A model generated the notes under the pieces. It was not told the DNA's origin. It worked only from the letters and a program-made list of their open reading frames with translations, and did not search any database. A stretch of 64,000 nucleotides of DNA, from positions 1 to 64,000 of the forward strand of contig JAYRJQ010000004.1 of the NCBI GenBank assembly GCA_041906185.1, in the 5' to 3' direction. The translations under genes and the position numbers were made by a program. Source of the DNA: Roseateles_B sp041906185 (GTDB lineage Bacteria > Pseudomonadota > Gammaproteobacteria > Burkholderiales > Burkholderiaceae_C). Below are positions 1 to 7,460 of the stretch, piece after piece (within the stretch, counting starts at the first letter, position 1; every line of letters begins with the position of its first letter).

Positions 1-1
1 C

Positions 2-319
2 TGGCCGGACCCGGGCGCCGCTGCCCTGGCCGCCTGGCAGCCGCCCGCGCCCACGCCCGTCGCGACGGTGCTTGCGCCCACGGCCTCGCCGGCCAGCCTT
101 CCGCCGCAGGCCCCGCCCTTCCCCTACCAGCTCATCGGCCGCCTCGTCGAGGCCGGCCGCACGCAGGCCCTGCTCGGTGCCGAGCAGCGCAGCCTGGCCG
201 TGCAGGTGGGCGACACCATCGACGGCCAATGGCGCGTGCAGGCCATCGGCGATGAATCCCTGGAGCTGCTGTGGCTGCCCGGCCCGCTGCCCCAGACGCT
301 CCGCTTCAAACCTTTGTGA
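2..319 (+). CDS. Secretion/pilus machine accessory protein, C-terminal part (cut by window edge)
   Basis: The frame is already open at the left edge, so only the last ~105 residues are visible: a Pro/Ala-rich linker, then a compact domain starting at PYQLIGRLVEAG and containing VGDTIDGQWRVQAI. That strand pattern resembles the periplasmic HR/PilP domains of GspC- and PilP-type proteins, which link the secretin to the inner-membrane part of the machine (family comparison from memory). The stop lies 5 nt before the secretin gene and three prepilin-like genes follow, so a role in the same machine is inferred. Related Burkholderiales loci carry the label 'secretion system X translation initiation factor' here, which says nothing about function. 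Confidence 0.55.
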   Translation, partial: WPDPGAAALAAWQPPAPTPVATVLAPTASPASLPPQAPPFPYQLIGRLVEAGRTQALLGAEQRSLAVQVGDTIDGQWRVQAIGDESLELLWLPGPLPQTLRFKPL

Positions 320-324
320 GTGCC

Positions 325-2550
325 ATGTCCCAACCCCGGTATCGCGCCCTGTGCCGCGCGCTCACCCTGGCGAGCCTGATGTGCGGCGCGGCCGTGCTGC
401 AGGGCTGTGCCCATCCCGCCCTGCGCGAGGCCGACGAGCTGCTGCGTGCCAACCAGCTGAGCCAGGCCGACGCCGTGCTGGCGCAGGCCCTGCGCGCGTC
501 CCCGCAGGACGCGGCCCTGCGCAGCGCGCAGCTGCGCGTGCACGAGCAGCGGGTGGCGCGGCTGCTGGTGCAGATCGAGGGCCTGCGGGCCGCGGCGCGC
601 TGGGACGAGGCCCAGGCGCTGCTCGCGCAGCTGCAGCAGATCGAACCCCAGCACCCGCGCGCGCAGGCCCTGGCCGTCGAGCTGCCCCGCGGCCGTCGCC
701 ATGAGCAGCGCCTGCAGGAGGCCCGCCAGCTCTTCAGCGGCGGCCACCCGGGCATGGCCGATGCGCTGGCGCGGGAGATCCTCGCCGAGAACCCCCTGCA
801 CGCCGGCGCCCGCCAGCTGCAGAACCAGATCGCCCAGGCGCGCCCGCTGGAGTCCGGCGCGCAGGAGCTGGGCCCGGCCTTCCAGGTGCCCGTGACGCTG
901 GAGTTCCGCGACGCGCCGCTGCGCCAGATCTTCGAGGCCCTGAGCCGCAGCAGCCAGGTCAATTTCGTCTTCGATCGCGACGTGCGCACGGACGCGCGCG
1001 CCAGCCTCTTCCTGCGCCACGTCACGCTCGACGAGGCCATGCGCGTGCTGCTGTCCACGCAGCAGCTGGACCGCAAGATCCTCAACGCCAACTCCGTGCT
1101 GATCTACCCCAACAGCCAGGCCAAGCAGCGCGAGCACCAGGAGCTGATCACCCGCACGCTGTACCTCAGCAATGCCGACGTGAAGCAGGTGCAGAACCTG
1201 GTGCGCACCATCGCCAAGGTGCGGGACCTGCACATCGACGAGCGCCTGAACCTGATGGTGGTGCGTGACACGCCCGAGGTGATCCGCCTCGTCGAGAAGC
1301 TCATCGCCTCGGTGGACCTGCCGGAGCCCGAGGTCATGCTCGACGTCGAGGTGATGGAAGTCGGCTCCGACCAGGTCGAGGCCCTGGGCCTGCAGTGGCC
1401 GGACCAGGTGCAGTACGGGCTCGTGGGCCCGGACGGCAAGATGGGCGGCACCGTGCTGCTGGGGCAGCGCAACGAGTTCCGCGGCGCCATTGCCAACCCG
1501 GCGCTGGTGGCCACGCTCAAGGGCACGGCCGGGCAGGTCAACCTGCTGGCCAATCCGAAGATCCGGGTGCGCAACCGCGAGAAGGCCAAGGTGCAGATCG
1601 GCCAGAAGCTGCCGGTGTTCACGACAACCACCAACTTCAACGGCAGCACCTCGGTCGCGGCGTCGGTCAGCTTCCTCGACGTCGGCCTGAAGCTGGACGT
1701 CGAGCCCACCATCCAGCTCGACGGCGACGTCATCATCCGCATGGGCCTGGAGGTGAGCAACGTCATCAAGGAGATGGTGGGCCCCGGCGGCACCACGGCC
1801 TATGCGACGGGCACGCGCAACGCCTCCACCACGCTGCGCCTCAACGACGGCGAGACGCAGGTGCTGGCCGGGCTGATCAACGACGAGGACCGCAGCACGG
1901 CGCAGGGCGTGCCGGGGCTGTCGCGCCTGCCGCTGCTGGGCCGGCTCTTCGGCGTCAACACCGACACACGCAACAAGACCGAGGTGGTGTTGCTGATCAC
2001 GCCGCGCATCGTGCGCAATGTGCCGCTGCCGGATGTGCGCCTGACGCAGCTCCCCGCCGGGACCGACGCCCTGCCGGGCGCGTTCAGCAGCCTGCTGCGC
2101 ACGCCGGCGGCCACGGCGCCGGCGGCGCCTGTGCTGGCCTCACCCGCGCCCCTGCCCAACGCGGCGACCGCACCGGTGCCGGCGACGGCCCCCGCGGGCG
2201 AGGCCGTGCGGGTGCAGCTGGAGACGACGCCCGAGGTCGTGCCGGACGGCACCGTGTCCGTGGTCCTGCGGCAAGGCAGCGCGCTGACCCTCAGCGGCAG
2301 CCTGCGCTACGACCCGGGCCTGCTGCAGCCCGTCTCGCCGCTGGCCGGGGGCGAGCCCGGCCGCCTGCCCTTCGTGCTGGCGCCGGCCTCGGCCCACGCC
2401 CTGTTGCTGCGGGCGCTGCCGGCCGCCCAGGGGCAGATCGTCACGTTGAGCCTGGAGGGACTGGCGGCGCGCAATGCGCTGGACCAGCCCGTGGCCGTGC
2501 CGGTGCAGGTCGAGGGCGGCACGCAGGTGCGCGTCGAGGCCCCGCGCTGA
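325..2550 (+). CDS. GspD/PulD-family secretin lipoprotein with C-terminal cohesin-like domain
   Basis: Outer-membrane secretin of a type II secretion or MSHA-pilus-like machine, 741 aa. The N-terminus is a lipoprotein signal with lipobox LQGC (Cys about residue 28), which fixes ATG 325 over upstream GTG choices. In order: a helical TPR-like region (30-180), a secretin N0/STN domain (about 190-265), an N1/NolW domain (270-345), and the secretin core (about 420-600) with VPGLSRLPLLGRLF and the closing VVLLITPRIVR. After a Pro/Ala linker, the last ~110 residues form a beta-rich domain with the look of bacterial cohesin-type modules, an addition ordinary GspD lacks. It follows the accessory gene by 5 nt and precedes the pseudopilins by 10 nt, so it is one operon. 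Confidence 0.85.
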   Translation: MSQPRYRALCRALTLASLMCGAAVLQGCAHPALREADELLRANQLSQADAVLAQALRASPQDAALRSAQLRVHEQRVARLLVQIEGLRAAARWDEAQALLAQLQQIEPQHPRAQALAVELPRGRRHEQRLQEARQLFSGGHPGMADALAREILAENPLHAGARQLQNQIAQARPLESGAQELGPAFQVPVTLEFRDAPLRQIFEALSRSSQVNFVFDRDVRTDARASLFLRHVTLDEAMRVLLSTQQLDRKILNANSVLIYPNSQAKQREHQELITRTLYLSNADVKQVQNLVRTIAKVRDLHIDERLNLMVVRDTPEVIRLVEKLIASVDLPEPEVMLDVEVMEVGSDQVEALGLQWPDQVQYGLVGPDGKMGGTVLLGQRNEFRGAIANPALVATLKGTAGQVNLLANPKIRVRNREKAKVQIGQKLPVFTTTTNFNGSTSVAASVSFLDVGLKLDVEPTIQLDGDVIIRMGLEVSNVIKEMVGPGGTTAYATGTRNASTTLRLNDGETQVLAGLINDEDRSTAQGVPGLSRLPLLGRLFGVNTDTRNKTEVVLLITPRIVRNVPLPDVRLTQLPAGTDALPGAFSSLLRTPAATAPAAPVLASPAPLPNAATAPVPATAPAGEAVRVQLETTPEVVPDGTVSVVLRQGSALTLSGSLRYDPGLLQPVSPLAGGEPGRLPFVLAPASAHALLLRALPAAQGQIVTLSLEGLAARNALDQPVAVPVQVEGGTQVRVEAPR

Positions 2551-2560
2551 AGGTCCTCCG

Positions 2561-3043
2561 ATGATGCGACGCCCCGCACGCGCCCACGGCTTCACGCTGA
2601 TCGAGATGCTGGTCGTGCTGGCACTCGTGGGCGTGCTGGCGGCCGCGGCCCGGCCCGTGCTGGAGCTCAGCGTGCGGCGCAGCCAGGAGTTCGCGCTGCG
2701 CGAGGCGCTGCGCCAGATCCGCGGCGGGCTCGATGCCTACCGGCGCGCGGCGGACGAGGGCCGCATCGCGCGGGCCGTGGACGACAGCGGCTTCCCGCCC
2801 GACCTCGAGGCGCTGGTCCGCGGCGTGCCGGACATCAAGTCGCCGAACGGCCGCCGGCTCTACTTCCTGCGCCGCCTGCCGCGCGATCCCTTCGCGCCCG
2901 GTGACATGCCACCGGCCGAGACCTGGGCCGTGCGCGCCGCCGACAGCGGCCCCGACGAGCGCCGCGCCGGGCGCGATGTGTTCGACGTGCATTCCCGCTC
3001 CGAGCGCCGCGCGCTGGACGGCAGCTTCTACAAGGACTGGTGA
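2561..3043 (+). CDS. Type II secretion pseudopilin, GspG/H-like (first copy)
   Basis: Prepilin-like protein, 160 aa. The leader RPARAHG|FTLIEMLVVLALVGVL has the full prepilin-peptidase site: basic leader, Gly before the cut, Phe+1 and Glu+5, then a hydrophobic helix to about residue 30. The soluble part carries a DPF motif (RRLPRDPFAPGDMPP) and an aromatic end (GSFYKDW), both common in GspG-type major pseudopilins. ATG 2561 is immediately followed by a second ATG; either could start. It shares one base with the next gene (TGATG), so the two pseudopilins are translationally coupled. It would be cut and N-methylated by a PilD-type peptidase not encoded in this window. Confidence 0.85.
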   Translation: MMRRPARAHGFTLIEMLVVLALVGVLAAAARPVLELSVRRSQEFALREALRQIRGGLDAYRRAADEGRIARAVDDSGFPPDLEALVRGVPDIKSPNGRRLYFLRRLPRDPFAPGDMPPAETWAVRAADSGPDERRAGRDVFDVHSRSERRALDGSFYKDW

Positions 3044-3420
3044 TGCGGCGCCGTGGCTTCACCCTGATCGAACTGCTGGTGGTGATGAGCATCGTCGCCC
3101 TGCTGGCGTCCATCGTCGCGCCGCGTTACTTCAACAGCCTGCAGCGCGGCAAAGAGGTGGCCCTGCGGCAGACCCTGGCCACCGTGCGCGACGCCATCGA
3201 CCAGTTCGCGGCGGACAAGGGCCGCTACCCGGATTCGCTCGACGAGCTCGTGTCGGCCCGCTACCTGCGCCAGCCGCCGGAGGATCCGATCACCGGCCAG
3301 CGCGAGGGCTGGCTGCTGCAGCCCCCGCCCGCGGACGGCGGCGTGGGTGGCGCGGTCTATGACCTGCACAGCGGGGCGCCCGGCGCGGGCAGCGACGGCA
3401 CGGCCTATGCGGACTGGTGA
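3043..3420 (+). CDS. Type II secretion pseudopilin, GspG-like (second copy)
   Basis: Prepilin-like protein, 125 aa, starting on the A of the preceding stop (TGATG). The leader RRRG|FTLIELLVVMSIVALL has Gly-1, Phe+1 and Glu+5, followed by a membrane helix. The rest is short and GspG-like: KGRYPDSLDELV, then RQPPEDPITGQREGW and a final AYADW, matching the DPW/DPF-type calcium-site region of major pseudopilins. Two GspG-like proteins in tandem suggest a pilus with more than one major-type subunit, or that one acts as an initiator; the sequence cannot separate these. Confidence 0.85.
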   Translation: MRRRGFTLIELLVVMSIVALLASIVAPRYFNSLQRGKEVALRQTLATVRDAIDQFAADKGRYPDSLDELVSARYLRQPPEDPITGQREGWLLQPPPADGGVGGAVYDLHSGAPGAGSDGTAYADW

Positions 3421-3928
3421 CGGGGGTCAGGTCTTGCCTCACCGATCCGGACGCTGCGGGCGACGTGCTTGCGGGCGGGGATTCGGCTACCTCGGTCTGC
3501 TCTTCTTCATCGCGATCACGGCGGCCGCGCTGGCGGCGCTGGGCCAGCGCTGGAGCACGGCGGCGCAGCGCGAGCGGGAGCGGGAGCTGGTCTTTCGCGG
3601 TCAGGCCATCGCGCGGGCCATCGAGCGCTACGGCGCGGCCCTGCCCGAGCGGCCGGCCTACCCCGAGCGGCTGGAGGATCTCGTCGAGGACCGCCGCAGC
3701 CTGCGCCCGCGCCATCACCTGCGCCAGCGCTATGCCGACCCGTTCACTGGCGAGGCGGACTGGGAGCTGATCGCCGCGCCGCCGCCGGCGTCCGGCTTCA
3801 TCGGGGTGCGCAGCCGTTCCGACCGCCCGCTGCTGATGAGCCAGGGGCCCGATGGCCAGCCGGTGGAGCGCGCGAACGGGCTGCAGTTCATGGCGCAGCC
3901 CCTGCCGATGCGAGGCGGGCCCCGCTGA
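3407..3928 (+). CDS. Pseudopilin-like protein lacking the conserved Glu+5
   Basis: Third prepilin-like protein, up to 173 aa. A basic leader is followed by RG|FGYLGLLFFIAITAAALA, a type IV-like membrane helix, but position +5 after the cut is Gly rather than Glu and the FTLIE core is absent. The soluble region has RYADPFTGEADWELI, the same DPF/W motif as its neighbours, so it belongs to this family and operon. The start is uncertain: ATG 3407 overlaps the previous gene by 14 nt; TTG 3434 is the alternative and lies inside a 16-base interspersed repeat. Minor pseudopilins such as GspK also lack Glu+5, so this may be the tip subunit (inference). Confidence 0.65.
   Translation: MRTGDGGQVLPHRSGRCGRRACGRGFGYLGLLFFIAITAAALAALGQRWSTAAQRERERELVFRGQAIARAIERYGAALPERPAYPERLEDLVEDRRSLRPRHHLRQRYADPFTGEADWELIAAPPPASGFIGVRSRSDRPLLMSQGPDGQPVERANGLQFMAQPLPMRGGPR
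3423..3438 (+). repeat. Interspersed repeat GGGGTCAGGTCTTGCC, copy 1
   Basis: Copy 1 of a short motif also found at 38430-38445 (identical over 16 bases) and 59152-59166 (one change). Here it overlaps the start region of the third pseudopilin-like gene and has no matching hairpin arm. Three copies of a 15-mer in 64 kb are far beyond chance. Confidence 0.6.
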
Positions 3929-3971
3929 GCCGGCGGGCCGGCCTGGGAGGGCGCAGGTCGACGCGACCATG

Positions 3972-4007
3972 AAAAAGGCGCGAGGCCCCGGGAGGGATCT
4001 CGCGCCT
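3972..4007 (-). terminator. Intrinsic terminator of the protease/PEP-CTERM operon
   Basis: A perfect 9-bp inverted repeat (AGGCGCGAG/CTCGCGCCT, arms 3976-3984 and 3999-4007, 14-nt loop) is followed on the minus strand by a run of five T. It lies 47 nt past the stop of the metalloprotease gene and fits a rho-independent terminator for that leftward operon. It would also end rightward transcripts from the pseudopilin genes only weakly, as no T-run follows on the plus strand. Confidence 0.8.
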
Positions 4008-4053
4008 GGCAGGCCCCGGCCGGGGCCGGGGTGCTGGGGCTGAGGGCAGCGGC

Positions 4054-5493
4054 TTACCAGCCGATGTCGCGCAGCAGATGGAAGGTCAGGTCCTTCGGGG
4101 CCTTCAGCACCGTCGTCAGGTCGCCGTTGATGAACGGCTCCATCAGCTGGTTCGGGAAGGCGCTGGTGTCATAGTGGGACACCGACGAGCCCGAGGCGTA
4201 CGGATTGGGCGTGTACAGGTAGGGGCGGCCCATCAGGTCCGCACCGGCGTACTGGCTCATGTCCAGACCCAGGGTGATGAACAGGCCGGAGCGGGTGCGG
4301 CTGCGGGCCTTCATCGCGTCCTTCAGCGCCTGACCGTCGACCTTGCTGATGCGCGCGGCGGGGATGGTGATGGTGGGGTCAGCGCCGCCCAGGCCCGGAG
4401 GCGGGTTGTCGTTGGCGTTGTCCACGATCAGCACGGCCTTGGCGCCGGCCAGCTGGGCATTCTTGACCTTGATGGTGAAGCCGCAGACGCCGCGGTCGAT
4501 GAGGGCGATCTTGCCGGCCACGGCCAGCTTGTTGATCGCATTCAGCGGATCGCAGGCCAGGCCGGTGACACCGTCGGCCTGGTCGACCACGGGCATCACT
4601 TCGGCGCTGGTACCGGCGGCGGTGATGGCGGGGCCGAACGAGGCGGTACCGATGGCCAGGGCGCGCACCAGGGGAGCCGGCGCGGTGATCTTGGCGGAGG
4701 GCGTGCCCAGGGCCAGGACTTCCGGCACCTTGGCGTTCACCTCACCACCGGTCCACACGAGGCGGCGGCCGTTGTTGGCGGACGTGACGCGCTCGGCGTT
4801 GGTCATCTGGACCCAGCGCTTGCCGGTCATGTTGTCCATCAGGTAGTGGTCCCACACCGACGGGTAGCCAGCGAGCATGGCGCCGGTGTTGCCGCGGGTG
4901 AAGGTGGCGAAGCCCAGGCCGTGGCCCAGTTCGTGCAGCAGCGTGGCGACGAAGTTCACCTGCCCGCCCGCATTGCCGTCCAGACCCAGGTAGAAGCCGG
5001 AACCGGCCAGGCAGTTGGGCTGGCCCAGGTTGACGTTGAACTGGGTCTTGATGTCGACGTTGCCGTAGCCGCTGCCGTCATCTTCCTGGCCTTCGGACTG
5101 GTTCACGCCCGAGAGCTTGTTGGCCAGTGCCTGGGGATACAGGGTGTTGGCGTGGGCGGCGCCCGGGGGGTTGATCCAGATGTTCCAGGCGCTGGCGCTG
5201 CCGAGCACGGCGGAGCTGGCGTCGCAGGTCAGGGCTTCCCAGCCGGCGCTGACGGTGATGGGCACGTCGCTGGTCAGCTGCTTTTCCCAGATGTCGGCCA
5301 CGTAGCGGTAGACGTTCCAGCGCTGCTCGCCGAGCGTGGTGCCGGGATTGCCGCCCACAGGGGCGACGGGCGTCGGGTCATTGAAGCCGACGCCGGCGGG
5401 GTCACGGCTCAGGATCTGGATGGTGGCGGCTTCGGCAGCGCCGAAGGCCAGCAGCAGGGAGGCCGCCAGGGGCTTGATGAATTGCTTGCTCAT
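4054..5493 (-). CDS. Exported zinc metalloprotease with inserted PA domain
   Basis: Predicted exported protease, 479 aa. Signal peptide about 1-23 (KPLAASLLLAFGAAEA). The zinc site HELGHGLGF is at about 187-195: two His and the catalytic Glu in HExxH, with Gly where metzincins usually have Gly/His, so the third ligand is not obvious. A protease-associated (PA) domain sits at about 290-395 (GKIALIDRGVCGFTIKVKNA, IPAARIS), and the chain closes with a HYDTSAFPNQLMEPF block typical of the C-terminal half of such zincins. ATG 5493 is chosen over GTG 5505 because AAGGAG lies 11 nt upstream of it. Last gene of a three-gene operon with a PEP-CTERM protein; it carries no PEP-CTERM tail itself. Confidence 0.8.
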   Translation of the reverse strand: MSKQFIKPLAASLLLAFGAAEAATIQILSRDPAGVGFNDPTPVAPVGGNPGTTLGEQRWNVYRYVADIWEKQLTSDVPITVSAGWEALTCDASSAVLGSASAWNIWINPPGAAHANTLYPQALANKLSGVNQSEGQEDDGSGYGNVDIKTQFNVNLGQPNCLAGSGFYLGLDGNAGGQVNFVATLLHELGHGLGFATFTRGNTGAMLAGYPSVWDHYLMDNMTGKRWVQMTNAERVTSANNGRRLVWTGGEVNAKVPEVLALGTPSAKITAPAPLVRALAIGTASFGPAITAAGTSAEVMPVVDQADGVTGLACDPLNAINKLAVAGKIALIDRGVCGFTIKVKNAQLAGAKAVLIVDNANDNPPPGLGGADPTITIPAARISKVDGQALKDAMKARSRTRSGLFITLGLDMSQYAGADLMGRPYLYTPNPYASGSSVSHYDTSAFPNQLMEPFINGDLTTVLKAPKDLTFHLLRDIGW

Positions 5494-5501
5494 GACGGGG
5501 C

Positions 5502-5948
5502 TCACTCCTTGTTGCTGCTCTTGGCCGCGTGCTCGCGAACCATGGCCTCAGCCTTGTCCTGGCCCTGCACGCAGGTGGTGGACAGGCTGCCGTCCGCGTT
5601 GCGGGTTACCACGGAGTAGCTGATGTTCTCGGGGGCCGGGCGGAAGCCGGTGGCGCCGTAGGCATTGGTGCGGCCGACCGGCGTGGCCGTGGCCGACAGC
5701 GCGCGGGCGCGGGTGGACTTGCTGGCCTGGGCCTTGGCCTGCAGGGCGGCCGCTTCCTCGGCGGTGGGGGCGCGCAGCTGGCCGGTGACGGCGTCACGGA
5801 CGGCGATCATGCCGTCGGCCTCGACGGTCTCGGAGACGGCCGGTGCCTTGGACTGGGCCTTGGCGTGCTCATCGCAGACGGTGCAGGCCAGGGCCGCGCC
5901 GCTCAGCATCAGGCCGCCGGCGAGGGCGACCAGGGATTGCTTGTTCAT
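5502..5948 (-). CDS. Small exported protein, post-PEP-CTERM-1-like
   Basis: Exported protein of 148 aa, function unknown. Signal peptide about 1-21 ending LSGAALA, then a CTVCDEH motif that is either a free Cys pair or an oxidised CxxC. The middle has DAVTGQLRAPTAEEAAAL, which matches my memory of the 'post-PEP-CTERM-1' domain found in Burkholderiales near PEP-CTERM genes; a profile search would settle this. A single Cys follows near the C-terminus (TTCVQGQDK). A GAGGAG ribosome site precedes the start. It sits between the PEP-CTERM gene (23 nt gap) and the protease (8 nt gap), so the three are surely co-transcribed, and a role in handling or cutting the surface protein is a guess. Confidence 0.6.
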   Translation of the reverse strand: MNKQSLVALAGGLMLSGAALACTVCDEHAKAQSKAPAVSETVEADGMIAVRDAVTGQLRAPTAEEAAALQAKAQASKSTRARALSATATPVGRTNAYGATGFRPAPENISYSVVTRNADGSLSTTCVQGQDKAEAMVREHAAKSSNKE

Positions 5949-5971
5949 GTCTTGCTCTCCTCTTGTGGAAC

Positions 5972-6649
5972 TCAGGCCTTGCGGCGGCGCTGGGCCGCGG
6001 CGGCACCGACCAGACCCAGGGCGATCAGGGCGTAGCTGGCGGGTTCGGGAACGGTGCTGACGTCCAGCGTGTCCAGGGCGATGAAGTTGGCGCTGGCGCC
6101 GTCGGCCTTGTAGACGAAGGCCAGGCGGCCGGAGGCGTTGCCGCCCAGGCCGTCGAAGGTGGCGGTGTAGCGCGTCCAGCCGTTCGGGGCGCCGTCGACG
6201 TCACCGTTGGGGTTGATGGACACGAGCAGCTTGGTGAAGCTGCTGGTGGCGCTGGTGCTGCCGCCGGTGCTCAGGCGCACTTCGAGGCTGTCGGCGAAGA
6301 TGCCGAGCAGCTCGGAGGCCGCGTAGAAGCTCAGCTGGAAGGACTGCGACAGCGAGAAGGTCTTGGTGATCAGCCAGTTCTCGATCTTGCCGGCATTGCC
6401 GGCGGCGCCATTGCGGCTGCTCTCGGCGTTGGCGACGGCGTAGCTGGTGGGGCCGCCCGACTGGCTCGGATACATGCCGTCGGCGCCCTGCTGCCACTTG
6501 TACAGCGGGTTCAGGCTGTTGTTGGTGAACACCCAGCCCTGGGCTGCCAGCCCGTTGACGTTGTCAAAACCCTCGGACAGCAGCGTGCCGGCCTGGGCGG
6601 AAGCCATGGCTGCACTCAGCGCCAGGACCGAAAGAACTTGCTTGCGCAT
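5972..6649 (-). CDS. PEP-CTERM sorted surface protein, choice-of-anchor J-like
   Basis: Exported 225-aa protein. Signal peptide about 1-20 (LALSAAMASAQA), then a beta-rich domain that starts SEGFDNVNGLAAQGWVF, typical of the 'choice-of-anchor J' family, and runs to about residue 195. The C-terminus is a complete PEP-CTERM signal: VPEPASYAL, a hydrophobic helix and a basic RRRKA end. Such tails are cut and anchored by exosortase (EpsH/XrtA), none of which lies in this window. A GGAGGG ribosome site precedes ATG 6649. It is the first gene of the operon with the small exported protein and the metalloprotease. Confidence 0.88.
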   Translation of the reverse strand: MRKQVLSVLALSAAMASAQAGTLLSEGFDNVNGLAAQGWVFTNNSLNPLYKWQQGADGMYPSQSGGPTSYAVANAESSRNGAAGNAGKIENWLITKTFSLSQSFQLSFYAASELLGIFADSLEVRLSTGGSTSATSSFTKLLVSINPNGDVDGAPNGWTRYTATFDGLGGNASGRLAFVYKADGASANFIALDTLDVSTVPEPASYALIALGLVGAAAAQRRRKA

Positions 6650-6733
6650 GAATAACCCTCCAAATACGGACTCTAGATGGGCTGGCGTGGGGAGCGGCGC
6701 TCAGAACTGCAAGGGCCGGAACCTGTCCAGACC

Positions 6734-6757
6734 GTGCGAATTCTCATGAATTGCCAC
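6734..6757. promoter_or_regulatory. AT-rich near-palindrome upstream of the PEP-CTERM operon
   Basis: GTGCGAATTC and GAATTGCCAC form an imperfect inverted repeat in an AT-rich island of an otherwise GC-rich gap. It is centred ~96 nt upstream of the PEP-CTERM gene start and ~187 nt upstream of the CAP gene. A regulator site for the leftward operon is plausible but unproven. Confidence 0.3.
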
Positions 6758-6859
6758 TCTTTGTAGGGATAAGGGAAGCCCTAGGCACCCCGGCTTGCGG
6801 GGCCGTGGAAGCCCTTACTGGAAAGCCTGGATGGCCTCGGGCATTGGGCGCGGCGGGCG

Positions 6860-6881
6860 TCAATCGGGCATCAATCGGGGA
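6860..6881 (+). repeat. 11-bp tandem repeat upstream of the CAP gene
   Basis: Two copies of TCAATCGGG(C/G)A stand head to tail, ending 37 nt before the -10-like box of the CAP-domain gene. They could be activator half-sites on one face of the helix; nothing else supports this. Confidence 0.35.
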
Positions 6882-6918
6882 TGTCGGGGAGTGCCAGGGA
6901 CGACCGGGCCCGCGGCTC

Positions 6919-6924
6919 TATGAT
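6919..6924 (+). promoter_or_regulatory. -10 element TATGAT of the CAP-domain gene
   Basis: TATGAT lies only 8 nt before ATG 6933, which would place the transcript start at or beside the start codon. No -35 hexamer of quality is seen at 16-18 nt and there is no Shine-Dalgarno sequence, so a leaderless transcript is possible. Confidence 0.35.
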
Positions 6925-6932
6925 CGGGCGCC

Positions 6933-7436
6933 ATGCGTCCCTTGCCCCTTCTGCTGCTGTCGTTCGGCCTGCTCGGCGAGTTCGCCGTGGCCGAGCCGGC
7001 GCCGGCCTGCCAGGTCTCGGCGCAGGAAGCGCTGGCCACCGCCAACGCCTGGCGGCAGGCGGCCCGCACGTGCGGCAGCCAGGCCTTCGAGGCGGCACCG
7101 GCCCTGCGCTGGAACGAGGCCCTGCAGGCGTCTGCCGCGCGCTTCGCCGCCGAGCTGGCCGAGCGCGGAGAGCTCAGCCACCAGGGCCTCAGCAGCCCGA
7201 CGCTGCGCGAGCGGGTGCGGGCGTCAGGCTATCTGCTGCGCGCCGTCGGGGAGAACCTCGCCGCCGGTCCCCTGGGGCTGGATGAGGTCTTCGCGCTGTG
7301 GACGGGCAGCCCCGATCACTGCGTCAACCTGATGCGCGCCGACTTCGAGGACGTGGGGGTCGCCTGCGTCAGCGGCGGCGGCCGGTATGAGCGTTTCTGG
7401 GTGATGCACCTGGGGGCGCCGGCCCGCCGCCCCTGA
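6933..7436 (+). CDS. Exported CAP-domain (SCP/PR1-like) protein
   Basis: Exported protein of 167 aa with a signal peptide (about 1-20, ending FAVAEP) and one CAP/SCP domain. The family pattern is clear: ALRWNEALQASAARFAAELAERGELSHQG, then VGENLAAGPLGLDEVFALWTGSPDHCVNLM and a final WVMHLG strand. The His of SHQG, the Glu of GEN and the His of SPDHCVN match the cavity residues of bacterial CAP proteins. Two Cys pairs suggest disulfides in the periplasm. Bacterial members have no agreed activity. It stands alone, divergent from the PEP-CTERM operon. Confidence 0.82.
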   Translation: MRPLPLLLLSFGLLGEFAVAEPAPACQVSAQEALATANAWRQAARTCGSQAFEAAPALRWNEALQASAARFAAELAERGELSHQGLSSPTLRERVRASGYLLRAVGENLAAGPLGLDEVFALWTGSPDHCVNLMRADFEDVGVACVSGGGRYERFWVMHLGAPARRP

Positions 7437-7460
7437 CCCCGGCCGGCCGCCCGTGCGGTG

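Noticed and set aside
6713..6729. GG-N10-GC spacing before the PEP-CTERM operon, as in sigma-54 promoters
   Set aside because: Only the two GG/GC dinucleotides fit; the flanking TGGCAC and TTGC parts do not match, and such spacing is common by chance in GC-rich DNA.
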